From assembly GCF_036170895.1 (NCBI RefSeq), contig NZ_CP108036.1:7537501-7601500 (forward strand): DNA of 64,000 bases, in the 5' to 3' direction. Made by a program: the position numbers and the translations under genes. This stretch comes from Streptomyces erythrochromogenes. Its GTDB lineage: Bacteria; Actinomycetota; Actinomycetes; Streptomycetales; Streptomycetaceae. Each line of letters opens with the position of its first letter. The stretch's first letter is position 1. Shown piece after piece: positions 26,793 to 35,207 of the stretch. Below the pieces are notes generated by a model. The model was not told the DNA's origin, did no database searches, and worked only from the letters and a program-made list of their open reading frames with translations.

Positions 26793-27142
26793 GCGGCCAG
26801 CAGTGCGGCACCGAGCGCGAGGGCGCCCGGTACGGCCTGGGCGACGAGGATCCGGCGGTTGGCCGTCGCCGCACCGAACGCGCCGGCCACGATCACGCAG
26901 ACGAGGAAGAACACCTGCGTGGCGAGCGAGTCGATGACCAGCCCCCAGACCAGACCGGCGGCGAGGAAGCCGTTGTACAGGCCCTGGTTGGCGGCGAGCG
27001 GCGCGGTCAGCCGGGCGGTGTCCGCGTCGAAGCCGTGCAGCGCCCGGCCCGGGGGCCGCTGCCACAGGAACATCTCCAGGACCAGGAAGTACGCGTGCAG
27101 CGCGGCCACCAGGCCGATCAGGATCTGAGCGACCGCATGCAT
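26789..27142 (-). CDS. DUF1304 membrane protein
   Basis: A 117-residue protein of the DUF1304 family, with four membrane segments (AQILIGLVAALHAYFLVLEM; LVWGLVIDSL region; FFLVCVIVAGAFGA; LALGAALLA). Its function is unknown. The ATG at 27142 is preferred because GGAGG lies five bases upstream; the GTG at 27154 gives four more residues. It is the first gene of the TetR operon, so its product or substrate may be the process sensed by the regulator. Confidence 0.85.
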   Translation of the reverse strand: MHAVAQILIGLVAALHAYFLVLEMFLWQRPPGRALHGFDADTARLTAPLAANQGLYNGFLAAGLVWGLVIDSLATQVFFLVCVIVAGAFGAATANRRILVAQAVPGALALGAALLAA

Positions 27143-27184
27143 GGCCGCCTCCACTTCTCGGGAGAAGGAACGGGTATCGGGGCA

Positions 27185-27210
27185 ACTTCCTGGACAACTG
27201 TACAGGAAGT
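27185..27210. promoter_or_regulatory. TetR-type operator
   Basis: ACTTCCTG (27185-27192) and CAGGAAGT (27203-27210) are perfect inverted repeats spaced by ten bases, and the right part contains the self-complementary CTGTACAG. It lies between the divergent DUF1304-TetR operon and the BtrH-like gene, so it can control both. The binding protein is inferred to be the adjacent TetR. Confidence 0.65.
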
Positions 27211-27242
27211 CCGCTGTCCGGCCCCACGGCTACCCTGGCCGC

Positions 27243-28226
27243 ATGCTCCTGTACGAGGACTTCGGCACCGGGCGCCACCGCGAGAGCTCCCTCGTCCGGC
27301 ACGCCCTCGGCAGCACGCACGACGAGGCGCTCGTCGCAGGCCTCGCAGGCGGCGTCGGCTTCATGTACTTCGTCTTCGACTACGCCGGCCGCCCGCCCCG
27401 GCTGACGATCGTCGCCCAGGCCCACCCCGATCCCTGGATCCGCTCCGCGCTCGACCGGCTCCGCGTCCCCTACGACGTGACCCACAGCGCCGGGCCGCGC
27501 TGGGACCGCGTGCACGCGGCCCTCGACGCCGGGCACCCGGTGTTCTGCACCGTCGACCGGTCCGGGCTCCCGTGGCACGGCCCCGGCGACGAGATGGCCG
27601 GCGCCGATCCGTACACCGTGGTCCTCGCCGGGTACGACGGCGACACCCTGTACGTCGAGGACGCGGCCCGGACGCCGTACCGGATCAGAGAGGAGGAGTT
27701 CGGCGCCGCCTGGTCCGGGCACCGCAAGGGCCGCCACGAGATGATCGTGCCCACCGGCCCCGCCGCCGGGGACCCCGACGTCGAAGGGGCCCTCGCCGCC
27801 ACGGCCGCACGCCTCACCGGACCCGTGCTCGGCAACCGGTTCGACGTCAACTTCGGCTTCTCCGGCATGGAGAAGCTCGCCGCGCACCTGCGCGACACCC
27901 GCACCAGGACCGGCTGGGAGCGCCGCTTCGCCGCCCCGGAGGCCTTCCTCGCGGGAACCCGCCGGCTGTACGCCTGCCTGGAGCAGGAGTGGACCGCGCC
28001 CGGAGCCACCCGGCCGCTCTACGCCGACTTCCTCGACCTCGTCGGGCGGCCAGGGGCGGCCGCGCTGTTCCGCGAGTCGGCCGGGCACTGGTCCCGGCTC
28101 GCGGAGCTGGCCCGCACCGCCGGGCCGGACCAGGGCGCCACGGCCCGGCGCGCGCTCTTCGACGAGTTCGCCGCCCTCGTGGAGCAGGCGCTGGCCCTGG
28201 AACGCCGGGCCGTCGCCCTCCTGTGA
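27243..28226 (+). CDS. BtrH-N/DUF4872 domain protein
   Basis: A 327-residue protein with the BtrH N-terminal fold (residues 1-130: ALGSTHDEALVAGLAGGVGFMYFVF, then DAGHPVFCTVDRSGLPWH) and a helical DUF4872-like C-terminus. In butirosin synthesis BtrH is a papain-like acyltransferase, but many relatives have other or unknown roles. The Cys in HPVFCTV and a His near VTHS could be active-site residues. TACCCT lies six bases before the ATG, suggesting a leaderless transcript. It is divergent from the DUF1304-TetR operon and shares the operator. Confidence 0.75.
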   Translation: MLLYEDFGTGRHRESSLVRHALGSTHDEALVAGLAGGVGFMYFVFDYAGRPPRLTIVAQAHPDPWIRSALDRLRVPYDVTHSAGPRWDRVHAALDAGHPVFCTVDRSGLPWHGPGDEMAGADPYTVVLAGYDGDTLYVEDAARTPYRIREEEFGAAWSGHRKGRHEMIVPTGPAAGDPDVEGALAATAARLTGPVLGNRFDVNFGFSGMEKLAAHLRDTRTRTGWERRFAAPEAFLAGTRRLYACLEQEWTAPGATRPLYADFLDLVGRPGAAALFRESAGHWSRLAELARTAGPDQGATARRALFDEFAALVEQALALERRAVALL

Positions 28227-28252
28227 GCCGGCCGGGTCCGCAGGGCCCGCAG

Positions 28253-28591
28253 TCAGAGGCGGGCGTCCAGGAACGCCCGGAACTCCTCGACGTCCATCGG
28301 GCCCGCCTGGCTCGCGACCGCCTCGCCGTCCTCGATGAGTACGACGGTCGGCGCACCGGTCACCCCGTACCGCTTCGTCGGCCCGGGGCAGCGCGTCATG
28401 TCGGTGCGGACGGCCGTCAACCGCGTCCCGTACTCCCGCACCAGCTCGCCGACGACCGCGTCCATCGCGCGGCAGGCCTCCACCGCCTTGGGCCAGGTGC
28501 CGCAGAAATAGGCCAGGACGGGCCCCTTCGCCATCGACAGGACGAAGTCGAACTCCTCGTCCTCCTGTGGCCGGTGCACCCCGTGTGCCAT
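28253..28591 (-). CDS. Thioredoxin-fold protein with altered active site
   Basis: A 112-residue thioredoxin-like protein. The fold is shown by GPVLAYFCGTWPKAVEAC at residues 22-39, followed by the cis-proline loop GAPTVVLIEDGEAV. The usual WCxxC is not intact: a Cys precedes GTW and the next Cys is nine residues later, so a disulfide of the normal kind is not possible. It may be a non-catalytic or peroxiredoxin-like variant. GAGGAG precedes the ATG at 28591. It converges on the BtrH-like gene. Confidence 0.75.
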   Translation of the reverse strand: MAHGVHRPQEDEEFDFVLSMAKGPVLAYFCGTWPKAVEACRAMDAVVGELVREYGTRLTAVRTDMTRCPGPTKRYGVTGAPTVVLIEDGEAVASQAGPMDVEEFRAFLDARL

Positions 28592-28706
28592 GCGTGTCGC
28601 TCCTCGCTCGTGCGCCCCTCCGCCGGGAGCGCGGCCTCCATCATCGCCGCCGGCCCGGCGGGCGGCCGCCGGGCCGTTGTCAGTGCTGCCTGTGAAGCTG
28701 ATCGAC

Positions 28707-28976
28707 ATGGACGACAGGATGCTCCGGCGCCGGGTCTACGGCGCCGACCACGAGGACCCCGACCCCGGCCCGCGCCCCGGCCACACCTACGGCGAACTGG
28801 TCGGCGGCCCGCTCGACGGGCTCCTCCTGGACATCACGGGCTGGAGCGCGCCCCAGCTCGACGAGGAGGCCCGCCTCCCCACCGAGATAGGGCGCTACGG
28901 GGCGGGCGGCCGCGCCCACTACCGCCGCCGCGCGGGAGATCCGGGCCACTGGGACTGGACCGGCGACAGTCGCTGA
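28707..28976 (+). CDS. Small conserved-looking hypothetical protein
   Basis: An 89-residue soluble protein with GC-biased codons. The middle reads HTYGELVGGPLDGLLLDITG, a Gly/Leu-rich segment, and the end is aromatic and basic (HWDWTGDSR). No domain is recognised. The ATG at 28707 is chosen because sequence upstream is proline-rich and looks untranslated; the GTG at 28692 is an alternative. Confidence 0.5.
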   Translation: MDDRMLRRRVYGADHEDPDPGPRPGHTYGELVGGPLDGLLLDITGWSAPQLDEEARLPTEIGRYGAGGRAHYRRRAGDPGHWDWTGDSR

Positions 28977-29083
28977 GCTGCCGCGGACCTGCCGGTGACC
29001 CCGCCGTTGGCCTGCCCCGCCGGGCACCCGGCGGAGCCCCCGGTGGCCGCCCCGAAAAATTCCTCGAAGTATTTCCGGAGAGC

Positions 29084-29110
29084 TGTCGATCCGGGCGCCT
29101 CCCGTTCGAC
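29084..29110 (+). promoter_or_regulatory. Candidate ECF42-type promoter
   Basis: TGTCGA (29084-29089), a 17-base spacer and CGAC (29107-29110) match the target pattern I recall for ECF42 sigma factors (TGTCGA at -35, CGA/TC at -10). It lies 52 bases upstream of the DGPF gene, whose neighbour encodes such a sigma factor. Recognition is inferred from similarity and context. Confidence 0.65.
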
Positions 29111-29161
29111 GCAAGGGTGAGAGGCGGGGAAGGACCCCGCCCCCGCGACCGAGGAGTCACC

Positions 29162-29518
29162 ATGCCGCGCTTCCTGACGATGATCCGCATCAACGAGCAG
29201 GACCTTCCCCCCAACGAGTTCCCGCCGGAGTTCGAGCAGCGCATGGGCGCCCTGCTGGAGGAGATCACCAAGGCCGGCGTCATGCTCGACACCGCGGGAC
29301 TGCTCCCCACCTCCGAGGCCACCCGCCTCAGCTGGTCCGGCGGGAAGATCAGCTACACCGACGGACCCTTCACCGAGACCAAGGAGGTCGTCGGCGGCTA
29401 CTCCCTCAGCCAGTGCAAGGACAAGGCCGAGGCGATCGAGTGGACCCGGCGGTTCCTGGAGATCCACCCGGCGGAATGGAACGTCAGCGCCGAGGTCAGG
29501 GAGATCCAGGAGATGTGA
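29162..29518 (+). CDS. DGPF/YCII-related protein
   Basis: A 118-residue protein of the DGPF (YCII-related) family. It contains the signature DGPFTETKEVVGGYSL (residues 67-82). Such proteins are ferredoxin-fold and of unknown activity. Genes of this family regularly accompany ECF42 sigma factors, and the next gene encodes one. A candidate ECF42 promoter lies upstream and GAGGAG (CCGAGGAGTCACC) precedes the ATG. It ends 66 bases before the sigma gene. Confidence 0.9.
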   Translation: MPRFLTMIRINEQDLPPNEFPPEFEQRMGALLEEITKAGVMLDTAGLLPTSEATRLSWSGGKISYTDGPFTETKEVVGGYSLSQCKDKAEAIEWTRRFLEIHPAEWNVSAEVREIQEM

Positions 29519-29584
29519 TCCGGGAGAGGTGATCCCGCCCGCTCGTGCCGCGTTTGCCCTGCCTCGTCACGGCTGCTCTGATGG

Positions 29585-30820
29585 GTGGCCGTGACGGCAG
29601 TGGATACGGCCCGGGCGGTCGAAGCGGTGTTCAGGATCGAGTCGGCGCGGATCATCGCCGGCGTCACCCGCATCGTGCGGGACGTCGGCATCGCCGAGGA
29701 GATCGCGCAGGACGCCCTCGTCACCGCACTGGAGCAGTGGCCGGAGTCGGGTGTCCCGGACCGACCGGGCGCCTGGCTCATGGCGACCGCCAAGCACCGC
29801 GCGATCGACCTGGTCCGCCGCAAGGAGACGTACGCGCGCAAGCTCGCCGAGGTCGGCCGCACCCTGGAGGACGAGCCGCCGCCCGCCGAACCGGCCGAAC
29901 CCGACGACATCGACGACGACCTGCTGCGCCTGATCTTCACCGCCTGCCACCCCGTCCTGGCCACCGAGTCCCGCATCGCGCTCACCCTGCGCCTGATCGG
30001 CGGACTGACGACCCAGGAGATCGCCCGCGCCTTCCTCGCCTCCGAGAGCACCGTCGCCCAGCGCATCGTGCGCGCCAAGCGGACCCTCGCCAAGGCCGCG
30101 GTGCCCTTCGAAGTCCCGTACGGGGCCGACCGCGGCGCCCGGCTGTCGTCGGTCCTCGAGGTCATCTACCTGGTCTTCAACGAGGGCTACTCGGCCACCT
30201 CCGGCGACGACCTCGTCCGGCCCGCCCTCTGCGAGGACGCCCTGCGCCTGGCCCGCGTCCTGGCGTCCCTCATGCCCGAGGAGGGCGAGGTGCACGGTCT
30301 CTCCGCGCTGCTGGAGTTCCAGGCGTCCCGGATCGCCACCCGCACCGGCCCCGACGGCGAACCGGTGCTGCTCGCCGACCAGAACCGGGCCAGGTGGAAC
30401 CGCCTGCTCATCGCCAGGGGCGCCCGGGCTATGAGCCGCGCCGGCAGCGGCCCGTACTCCCTCCAGGCCGCGATCGCCGGCTGCCACGCGGCCGCCGTCC
30501 GCTACGAGGACACGGACTGGGCCAGGATCGCCACCCTCTACGGACGGCTGGTCCAGCTGACCCCCTCACCGGTCGTGGAACTCAACCGGGCGGTGGCGGT
30601 CTCCATGGCCGACGGACCCGCGGCCGCCCTGCCGCTCGTCGACGCCCTGGCCCGCGAACCGGCCCTGAACTCCTACCACTTGCTGCCGAGCGTACGGGGC
30701 GACCTGCTGGAGCGCCTCGGCCGGCCGGACGAGGCCCGGGCCGAGTTCGAACGCGCGGCCTCGCTCACCCGCAACGAGCAGGAACGCACCCTGCTCCTGC
30801 GGCGTGCGGCCGCCCTCTGA
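29585..30820 (+). CDS. ECF42-type RNA polymerase sigma factor
   Basis: A 411-residue extracytoplasmic-function sigma factor. Region 2 is seen at residues 17-85 (FRIESARIIAGVTRIVRD, then WLMATAKHRAIDLVRR) and region 4 at 135-180 (TTQEIARAFLASESTVAQRIVRAKR). The long C-terminal extension of about 220 residues, TPR-like and rich in Ala/Leu/Arg, is typical of the ECF42 group and probably senses or controls activity. No anti-sigma factor is adjacent, as is usual for this group. The GTG start at 29585 lacks a clear ribosome binding site. It follows the DGPF gene and is probably co-regulated. Confidence 0.9.
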   Translation: MAVTAVDTARAVEAVFRIESARIIAGVTRIVRDVGIAEEIAQDALVTALEQWPESGVPDRPGAWLMATAKHRAIDLVRRKETYARKLAEVGRTLEDEPPPAEPAEPDDIDDDLLRLIFTACHPVLATESRIALTLRLIGGLTTQEIARAFLASESTVAQRIVRAKRTLAKAAVPFEVPYGADRGARLSSVLEVIYLVFNEGYSATSGDDLVRPALCEDALRLARVLASLMPEEGEVHGLSALLEFQASRIATRTGPDGEPVLLADQNRARWNRLLIARGARAMSRAGSGPYSLQAAIAGCHAAAVRYEDTDWARIATLYGRLVQLTPSPVVELNRAVAVSMADGPAAALPLVDALAREPALNSYHLLPSVRGDLLERLGRPDEARAEFERAASLTRNEQERTLLLRRAAAL

Positions 30821-30841
30821 TCCGCGCTCCCCAGGCCCCGC

Positions 30842-32323
30842 TCAGCCGCGACGCGCGAAGGCGGCCACGTCCAGCGGGGTCATCCGTGCCGGCCGGCGCT
30901 GCGGGGTCAGGGCGACGGGCCGGCGGAAGCCACCGCTGCGGGCGACCTCCTGGACCGTCAGGCGCAGCGCCTCCTGGAAGTCGCGCATGGTGCGGCGGGC
31001 CGCCGGGGTGTCGACGTAGATGGAGTTCATGTGCAGGCCGTCCGTGTCGCGCTGGAACCACGAGCAGGCCCCGTTGGCCCGCGCCGACCACACGTGGGTG
31101 GTGGGCCGCCAGTCCTCGTGGCGCTCGGCGCCCGGGCACTTGCGCATGTCGATGTACGAGAAGAAGTTCACCGGGTACGGCCAGGAGCGGGCGGCGAACT
31201 CCTCGGGCGCCAGCAGCTCCCACGCGCGCACGAACGGAATGTCGAGATGGGTCATCATCTCGCCGAACCCGGCCCGGACCGAAGCCATCACCTGGGCGAA
31301 GTCCCGGCCGGGCGAGGCGTCGAACTCGATCGGCAGCGTGTTGACGAACCAGCCCACCGAGTTCGTCCAGGTGCTCCGGCCGCGCTCGCTGACCGGCATG
31401 AAGCCCCGGTAGACGCCCGGCCCGCCGGCCTCGCGCAGACACACGGCCACCGAGCCGAGCACGCCCATGAAGGGCTTCCCGCCGACCGCCAGGCAGGTCT
31501 TCTCGAAGACCTCCGCCTCACCGGCGTCCAGCAGCATCGACGCCTCGTTGACGATGGGGTACATGCGGCCCGGCTCCACACCGAGATCGAGGGGGAAGCG
31601 CGGGAAGAACTCGCCCGCCGGCCCCATGAACGCCTTCCAGTAGTCCAGACGGCCGTCGCCGGCGTCGATGGACAGGTAGCGGCGGCGCTGCTCCTCGGCG
31701 AAGTCGAGATAGCTGGGCGCCGGGGGCAGTTCGGCTGCTTCGCCGCGGCACAGGCCCTCGTAGGCGGTCAGCACCTCGCGGGCCACGATGGGCATCGACA
31801 TGCCGTCGCAGACGATGTGGTCGAAGGCCAGGTAGACGGTCGCCGAGTCCTCGCGGACCACCGCGCCCATGATGAACAGCGGCCAGGACAGGGTGTCGAT
31901 GCTCCGCTTGAACCGTTCGACGAGGAAGTCGCTCAGCACCCCGGCGTCCTCGAAGGTGCCCACGAGCTCGGGATCGAGGGTGAGCGTGGCGGGGGCGAAC
32001 GGCTCGCAGGCCACCTCACCGGCCAGCCGCCGGAACGCGCAGCGCAGGACCTCGTGCCGCTGGACGAAGGAGAGCAGCGCCTGGGCCAGGGCCCGTTCGT
32101 CCAGAGGGCCGGTCACCTCGAAGGTGACTGCGACCCAGGACGCGACGGGGTCGTCGGCGGCCCGGCTCTCCTCGGCGACGGTGAAGTGCTTGTCCTGGTT
32201 GAAGGACGCTTTCCGGCTCGCCGGGTCACCCGGCCCGTCGCCCTCCGCCGCGGTGGACCTGAGCCGCCACTCGACCACCCTGCCGGGTGCCACGTGGTGC
32301 ATCTCCAGAGGAAACTGCCGCAT
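30842..32323 (-). CDS. Stand-alone condensation-domain enzyme
   Basis: A 493-residue single condensation (C) domain protein. The active-site motif reads AFDHIVCDGMSM near residue 179, matching HxxxDG; the paired-CAT fold spans the rest (DFAEEQRRRY; VGWFVNTLPIEF). Stand-alone C domains such as those in C-1027 or PapA-type acyltransferases join an acyl-carrier-bound acid to an amine or alcohol. No NRPS, carrier protein or activating enzyme is near, so donor and acceptor are unknown. The ATG at 32323 has AAGGGA seven bases upstream. Confidence 0.82.
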   Translation of the reverse strand: MRQFPLEMHHVAPGRVVEWRLRSTAAEGDGPGDPASRKASFNQDKHFTVAEESRAADDPVASWVAVTFEVTGPLDERALAQALLSFVQRHEVLRCAFRRLAGEVACEPFAPATLTLDPELVGTFEDAGVLSDFLVERFKRSIDTLSWPLFIMGAVVREDSATVYLAFDHIVCDGMSMPIVAREVLTAYEGLCRGEAAELPPAPSYLDFAEEQRRRYLSIDAGDGRLDYWKAFMGPAGEFFPRFPLDLGVEPGRMYPIVNEASMLLDAGEAEVFEKTCLAVGGKPFMGVLGSVAVCLREAGGPGVYRGFMPVSERGRSTWTNSVGWFVNTLPIEFDASPGRDFAQVMASVRAGFGEMMTHLDIPFVRAWELLAPEEFAARSWPYPVNFFSYIDMRKCPGAERHEDWRPTTHVWSARANGACSWFQRDTDGLHMNSIYVDTPAARRTMRDFQEALRLTVQEVARSGGFRRPVALTPQRRPARMTPLDVAAFARRG

Positions 32324-32392
32324 ACCGCCATCCCTTCGCCCCCGAGTCAACCCCCAGGCCCTAACGACCCCCGGCCCGGGGAAGTGACGGAA

Positions 32393-32806
32393 TCACTCCT
32401 GCGGGGCGGGCGGCGGGCCGGCGGGGTCCTTCCGCCTGCGGAGGGCGGCCTCGAAGAGGGTCCAGCCGTCGATCTCCAGGCCGGACGGGCCGTCGGGACG
32501 CCACCCCCGGTCCCGGGCCTCCTCCATCAGGGCCCGGACGGTGCCGGGTTCGTGCAGGTACAGGGACTCGGTCGTGGTGAGCGACACCTCCCCGGAGACC
32601 ATCGGGTAGCCGGTCGGGACGAGCCTGCCGGGGCCTTCCCGGAAGACGATGCGCAGGGCTCCGCGAGCCCCTGCCAGGTGGACGGTGAGCGACTCGCAGC
32701 AGTCGCGGTCGGGTCCGCCCGGTCTGCTGTGGGAGTGGCGCACCGACCGCGTGTAGGTGTGCCCGTCCACGACCAGACGCCGGGCCTTGTTCGGATTGCG
32801 GGGCAT
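32393..32806 (-). CDS. Hypothetical protein
   Basis: A 137-residue soluble protein. It has a basic N-terminus and a central beta-rich part, and its C-terminal segment (WRPDGPSGLEIDGWTLFEAA) is shared, to my memory, by other streptomycete hypotheticals. No domain is recognised. It is read in the same direction as the condensation gene, about 70 bases upstream of it, so the two could be one unit. Confidence 0.6.
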   Translation of the reverse strand: MPRNPNKARRLVVDGHTYTRSVRHSHSRPGGPDRDCCESLTVHLAGARGALRIVFREGPGRLVPTGYPMVSGEVSLTTTESLYLHEPGTVRALMEEARDRGWRPDGPSGLEIDGWTLFEAALRRRKDPAGPPPAPQE

Positions 32807-32900
32807 CAGGGGCTCCTTTCCTGGATGTCCGGGTGCCGGGGGAGCAGCCTACGAAGCCCCGGACGCCGGCCGCATCCGCAATTCCTCCCTGTTCGAGGGC

Positions 32901-35207
32901 CTATTCGGTGTGCAGGGCCGCCGCGATTGTCGTCCGGGCCGCCGCCCGGGCCGGAACCAGCGCGCCCACGACGGCGATCGCCACCCCCGCGAGCAGCAGG
33001 CCGGACAACTGCGGTGCGTCCCATACGTCCTTCATCGACTCCGGGAACGAGACCACCCCGACGTTGTCCACGACCAGCCGGTGCGCGAGGATCCCGAGCG
33101 GGATGCCCAGCAGCCCGCCGACCGCGCCCACCCCCGCCACCGAGGTCAGGGTCATCGCCACCACCTGCCGTGGTGTCATCCCGATGGACTTGAGCATGCC
33201 GAGGTCCCTGCGGCGCTCCCGGGTGCCCAGGAGGACGGTGTTGAAGACGCCGAGCGACGCGACGGCGCTCAACAGGACCGTGAACACCGTGGAGAAGGCG
33301 ACGACGGTGGTGGTGGCGGTGTTCCCCCCCTCCGACACCGAGGCGCGCAGCCCCGGGTCGGCGGCCTCGGCCGCCGCGGCGTACGCCCCGGCGTCGGCTC
33401 CGGGATCCAGCCGCACCTCGTACTCGACCGGGCGGGCGTCCGGTGCCAGCGGCAGGAGGGTCGGCCAGGAGGCCTCCAGGGCACGGGCGTTGCCCTCGAT
33501 GAGCTCGCCCACGACGGTCGCGGAGGTCTGCCTGCCGTTGAGCGCCAGGGTGACCCGGTCGCCGAGCCGCAGTCCGTTCTGCGTCAGGAAGGCCGGCCCG
33601 GCCACGAGCTCGCCGGCCGCCTCGGGCAGCCGTCCCTCGGCGATCCGACCGGCGGACGAGGCGTCGTCCCCGCGGTAGAAGTCGGCGAAGGCGGGCCGGC
33701 TCTGCCCGACCAGGGTCACCTGGGCCAGCGCCCGGGCCCGTACCCCCGCCGCACCGGGCAGGGACCGCAGCCGTTCCTCGATCTGGGCGTCGCCCAGCAG
33801 GGGAGCGGACCGGCCGTCGGCCGGACCCCCGGCGTCCACCCTGACCAGGGCGCCGCCGCCGCGTCCGGCCTGGCTGTACGCGAGCATCGTGCTGGTCAGT
33901 CCGGTCGCCAGGGTCACCGTGGTGACGCCGAGGAGGACGGCCGCCAGGGTCAGCAGCGTGCGGCCGGGGCGGGCGAACGGCTGGCCCAGGCCCATGCTGA
34001 CGGCGCGAGGCAGCCGGCTGCCGCCGAGGACGCGCTGGACGCGCAGCCCGCGGCCGGTCAGCGGGGCGCTGCCCGCGCTGATCGCCCGGGCCGCCGGCAG
34101 CCGGTGCGCCCGCAGCGCGGGAACCAGCGCGGTGAGCAGGACGAGCGCGGGCATCCCGAGGAGGCAGACGGCCGACACCCACGAGGAGACACCGCCTACG
34201 GCGGCCCGGCCGGTCTCGATGCCGGAGAAAGCGATCCTCAGGATGGGTTCGGCCAGCGCGTTGCCGAGCAGGGTGCCGGCCGCGGAGCCGACGAGGGCCG
34301 GCACGGCCGTCATCGCCAGGTAGACGGCGACCACCTGGTTCGGGGTGAAGCCCAGGGCCTTGAGCACGCCGATGTGCCGGTAGCCGGAGACGACCGCGCC
34401 ACTGACGACGTTCCCGACGATCAGGGCGGACACCAGCAGGCCGAGCACGCCGAAGAGCGTCATGAAGGGGAGGTAGGCGTCCGCCAGCGACGAGAAGGCC
34501 TTCCTCAGGTCGAGGTGGGTGTGCGCACTGGTCAGTGCCCCCTCGGGCAGCCCGGCGGTGGCCCGTGCCAGTGCGGCGCCCAGCTGTGCGTCCGTCGAGG
34601 AGTCGGTGAAGCGGTACAGCATCTGCGCGGTGGCCGGACGCAGCGTGGCCATCTGCTCGGGCGAGACCCAGGCGTCCGCCGACTTGCCCATGCCCGCGGC
34701 GAATCCGACGACGGTCAGCGGCGCCGATCCGGGGACCTCCAGCGCGGTTCCGAGCAGTTTCGTTCCGGGCGTGCCCGCGGACGGCCAGGCGACGACGATC
34801 TCGCCGGGCGCGGTCGCCCAGCGGCCCTCCAGGACCTGGACCCGGTCGACCGGGCCGCCCGGGTCGGCCCGTCCCACCACTCTCAAGGAGCCGCCGGGCA
34901 TCCAGAGCCAGCCCTTGGGCACGTCAAGGACGCTCTGCCCGAACGGCCCGGCCGCGGCCGTGACGCCGGGCTGCCGGGCGGTCTGCGCCAGCTGCTCCGG
35001 GGTGGCCTTCGCCGTGTCGAACGCCGCCACGGTGTGCGGGCCGCGCTGGGCGGCGTACGCCTTGTCGAACGGGCTGGTGGCGACGTCGAGCAGCCCCAGG
35101 GCGAGCAGGACGGTCGTGGTCGAGCAGAGCACGACCAGCCCGATGACGAAGGTCTGGAGCCTGCGGCGCTTCACGGCCGCGCGGGAGGCCCGCCACACGG
35201 CGCTCAC
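32901..35207 (-). CDS. FtsX-type ABC transporter permease
   Basis: A 768-residue MacB/FtsX-like permease. After a first membrane helix (residues 18-40) and a large external domain, two FtsX cores with three to four membrane helices each are seen (about 255-385 and 640-760). Such proteins transduce ATP hydrolysis to the outside, often for antibiotic or peptide resistance. The GTG start overlaps the stop of the ATPase gene (GTGA), giving a coupled pair. It is probably controlled by the two-component system on the opposite strand. Confidence 0.9.
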   Translation of the reverse strand: MSAVWRASRAAVKRRRLQTFVIGLVVLCSTTTVLLALGLLDVATSPFDKAYAAQRGPHTVAAFDTAKATPEQLAQTARQPGVTAAAGPFGQSVLDVPKGWLWMPGGSLRVVGRADPGGPVDRVQVLEGRWATAPGEIVVAWPSAGTPGTKLLGTALEVPGSAPLTVVGFAAGMGKSADAWVSPEQMATLRPATAQMLYRFTDSSTDAQLGAALARATAGLPEGALTSAHTHLDLRKAFSSLADAYLPFMTLFGVLGLLVSALIVGNVVSGAVVSGYRHIGVLKALGFTPNQVVAVYLAMTAVPALVGSAAGTLLGNALAEPILRIAFSGIETGRAAVGGVSSWVSAVCLLGMPALVLLTALVPALRAHRLPAARAISAGSAPLTGRGLRVQRVLGGSRLPRAVSMGLGQPFARPGRTLLTLAAVLLGVTTVTLATGLTSTMLAYSQAGRGGGALVRVDAGGPADGRSAPLLGDAQIEERLRSLPGAAGVRARALAQVTLVGQSRPAFADFYRGDDASSAGRIAEGRLPEAAGELVAGPAFLTQNGLRLGDRVTLALNGRQTSATVVGELIEGNARALEASWPTLLPLAPDARPVEYEVRLDPGADAGAYAAAAEAADPGLRASVSEGGNTATTTVVAFSTVFTVLLSAVASLGVFNTVLLGTRERRRDLGMLKSIGMTPRQVVAMTLTSVAGVGAVGGLLGIPLGILAHRLVVDNVGVVSFPESMKDVWDAPQLSGLLLAGVAIAVVGALVPARAAARTTIAAALHTE

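Noticed and set aside
30842..32323. A non-ribosomal peptide cluster around the condensation gene
   Set aside because: No adenylation, carrier or thioesterase gene is near, so a cluster cannot be claimed.
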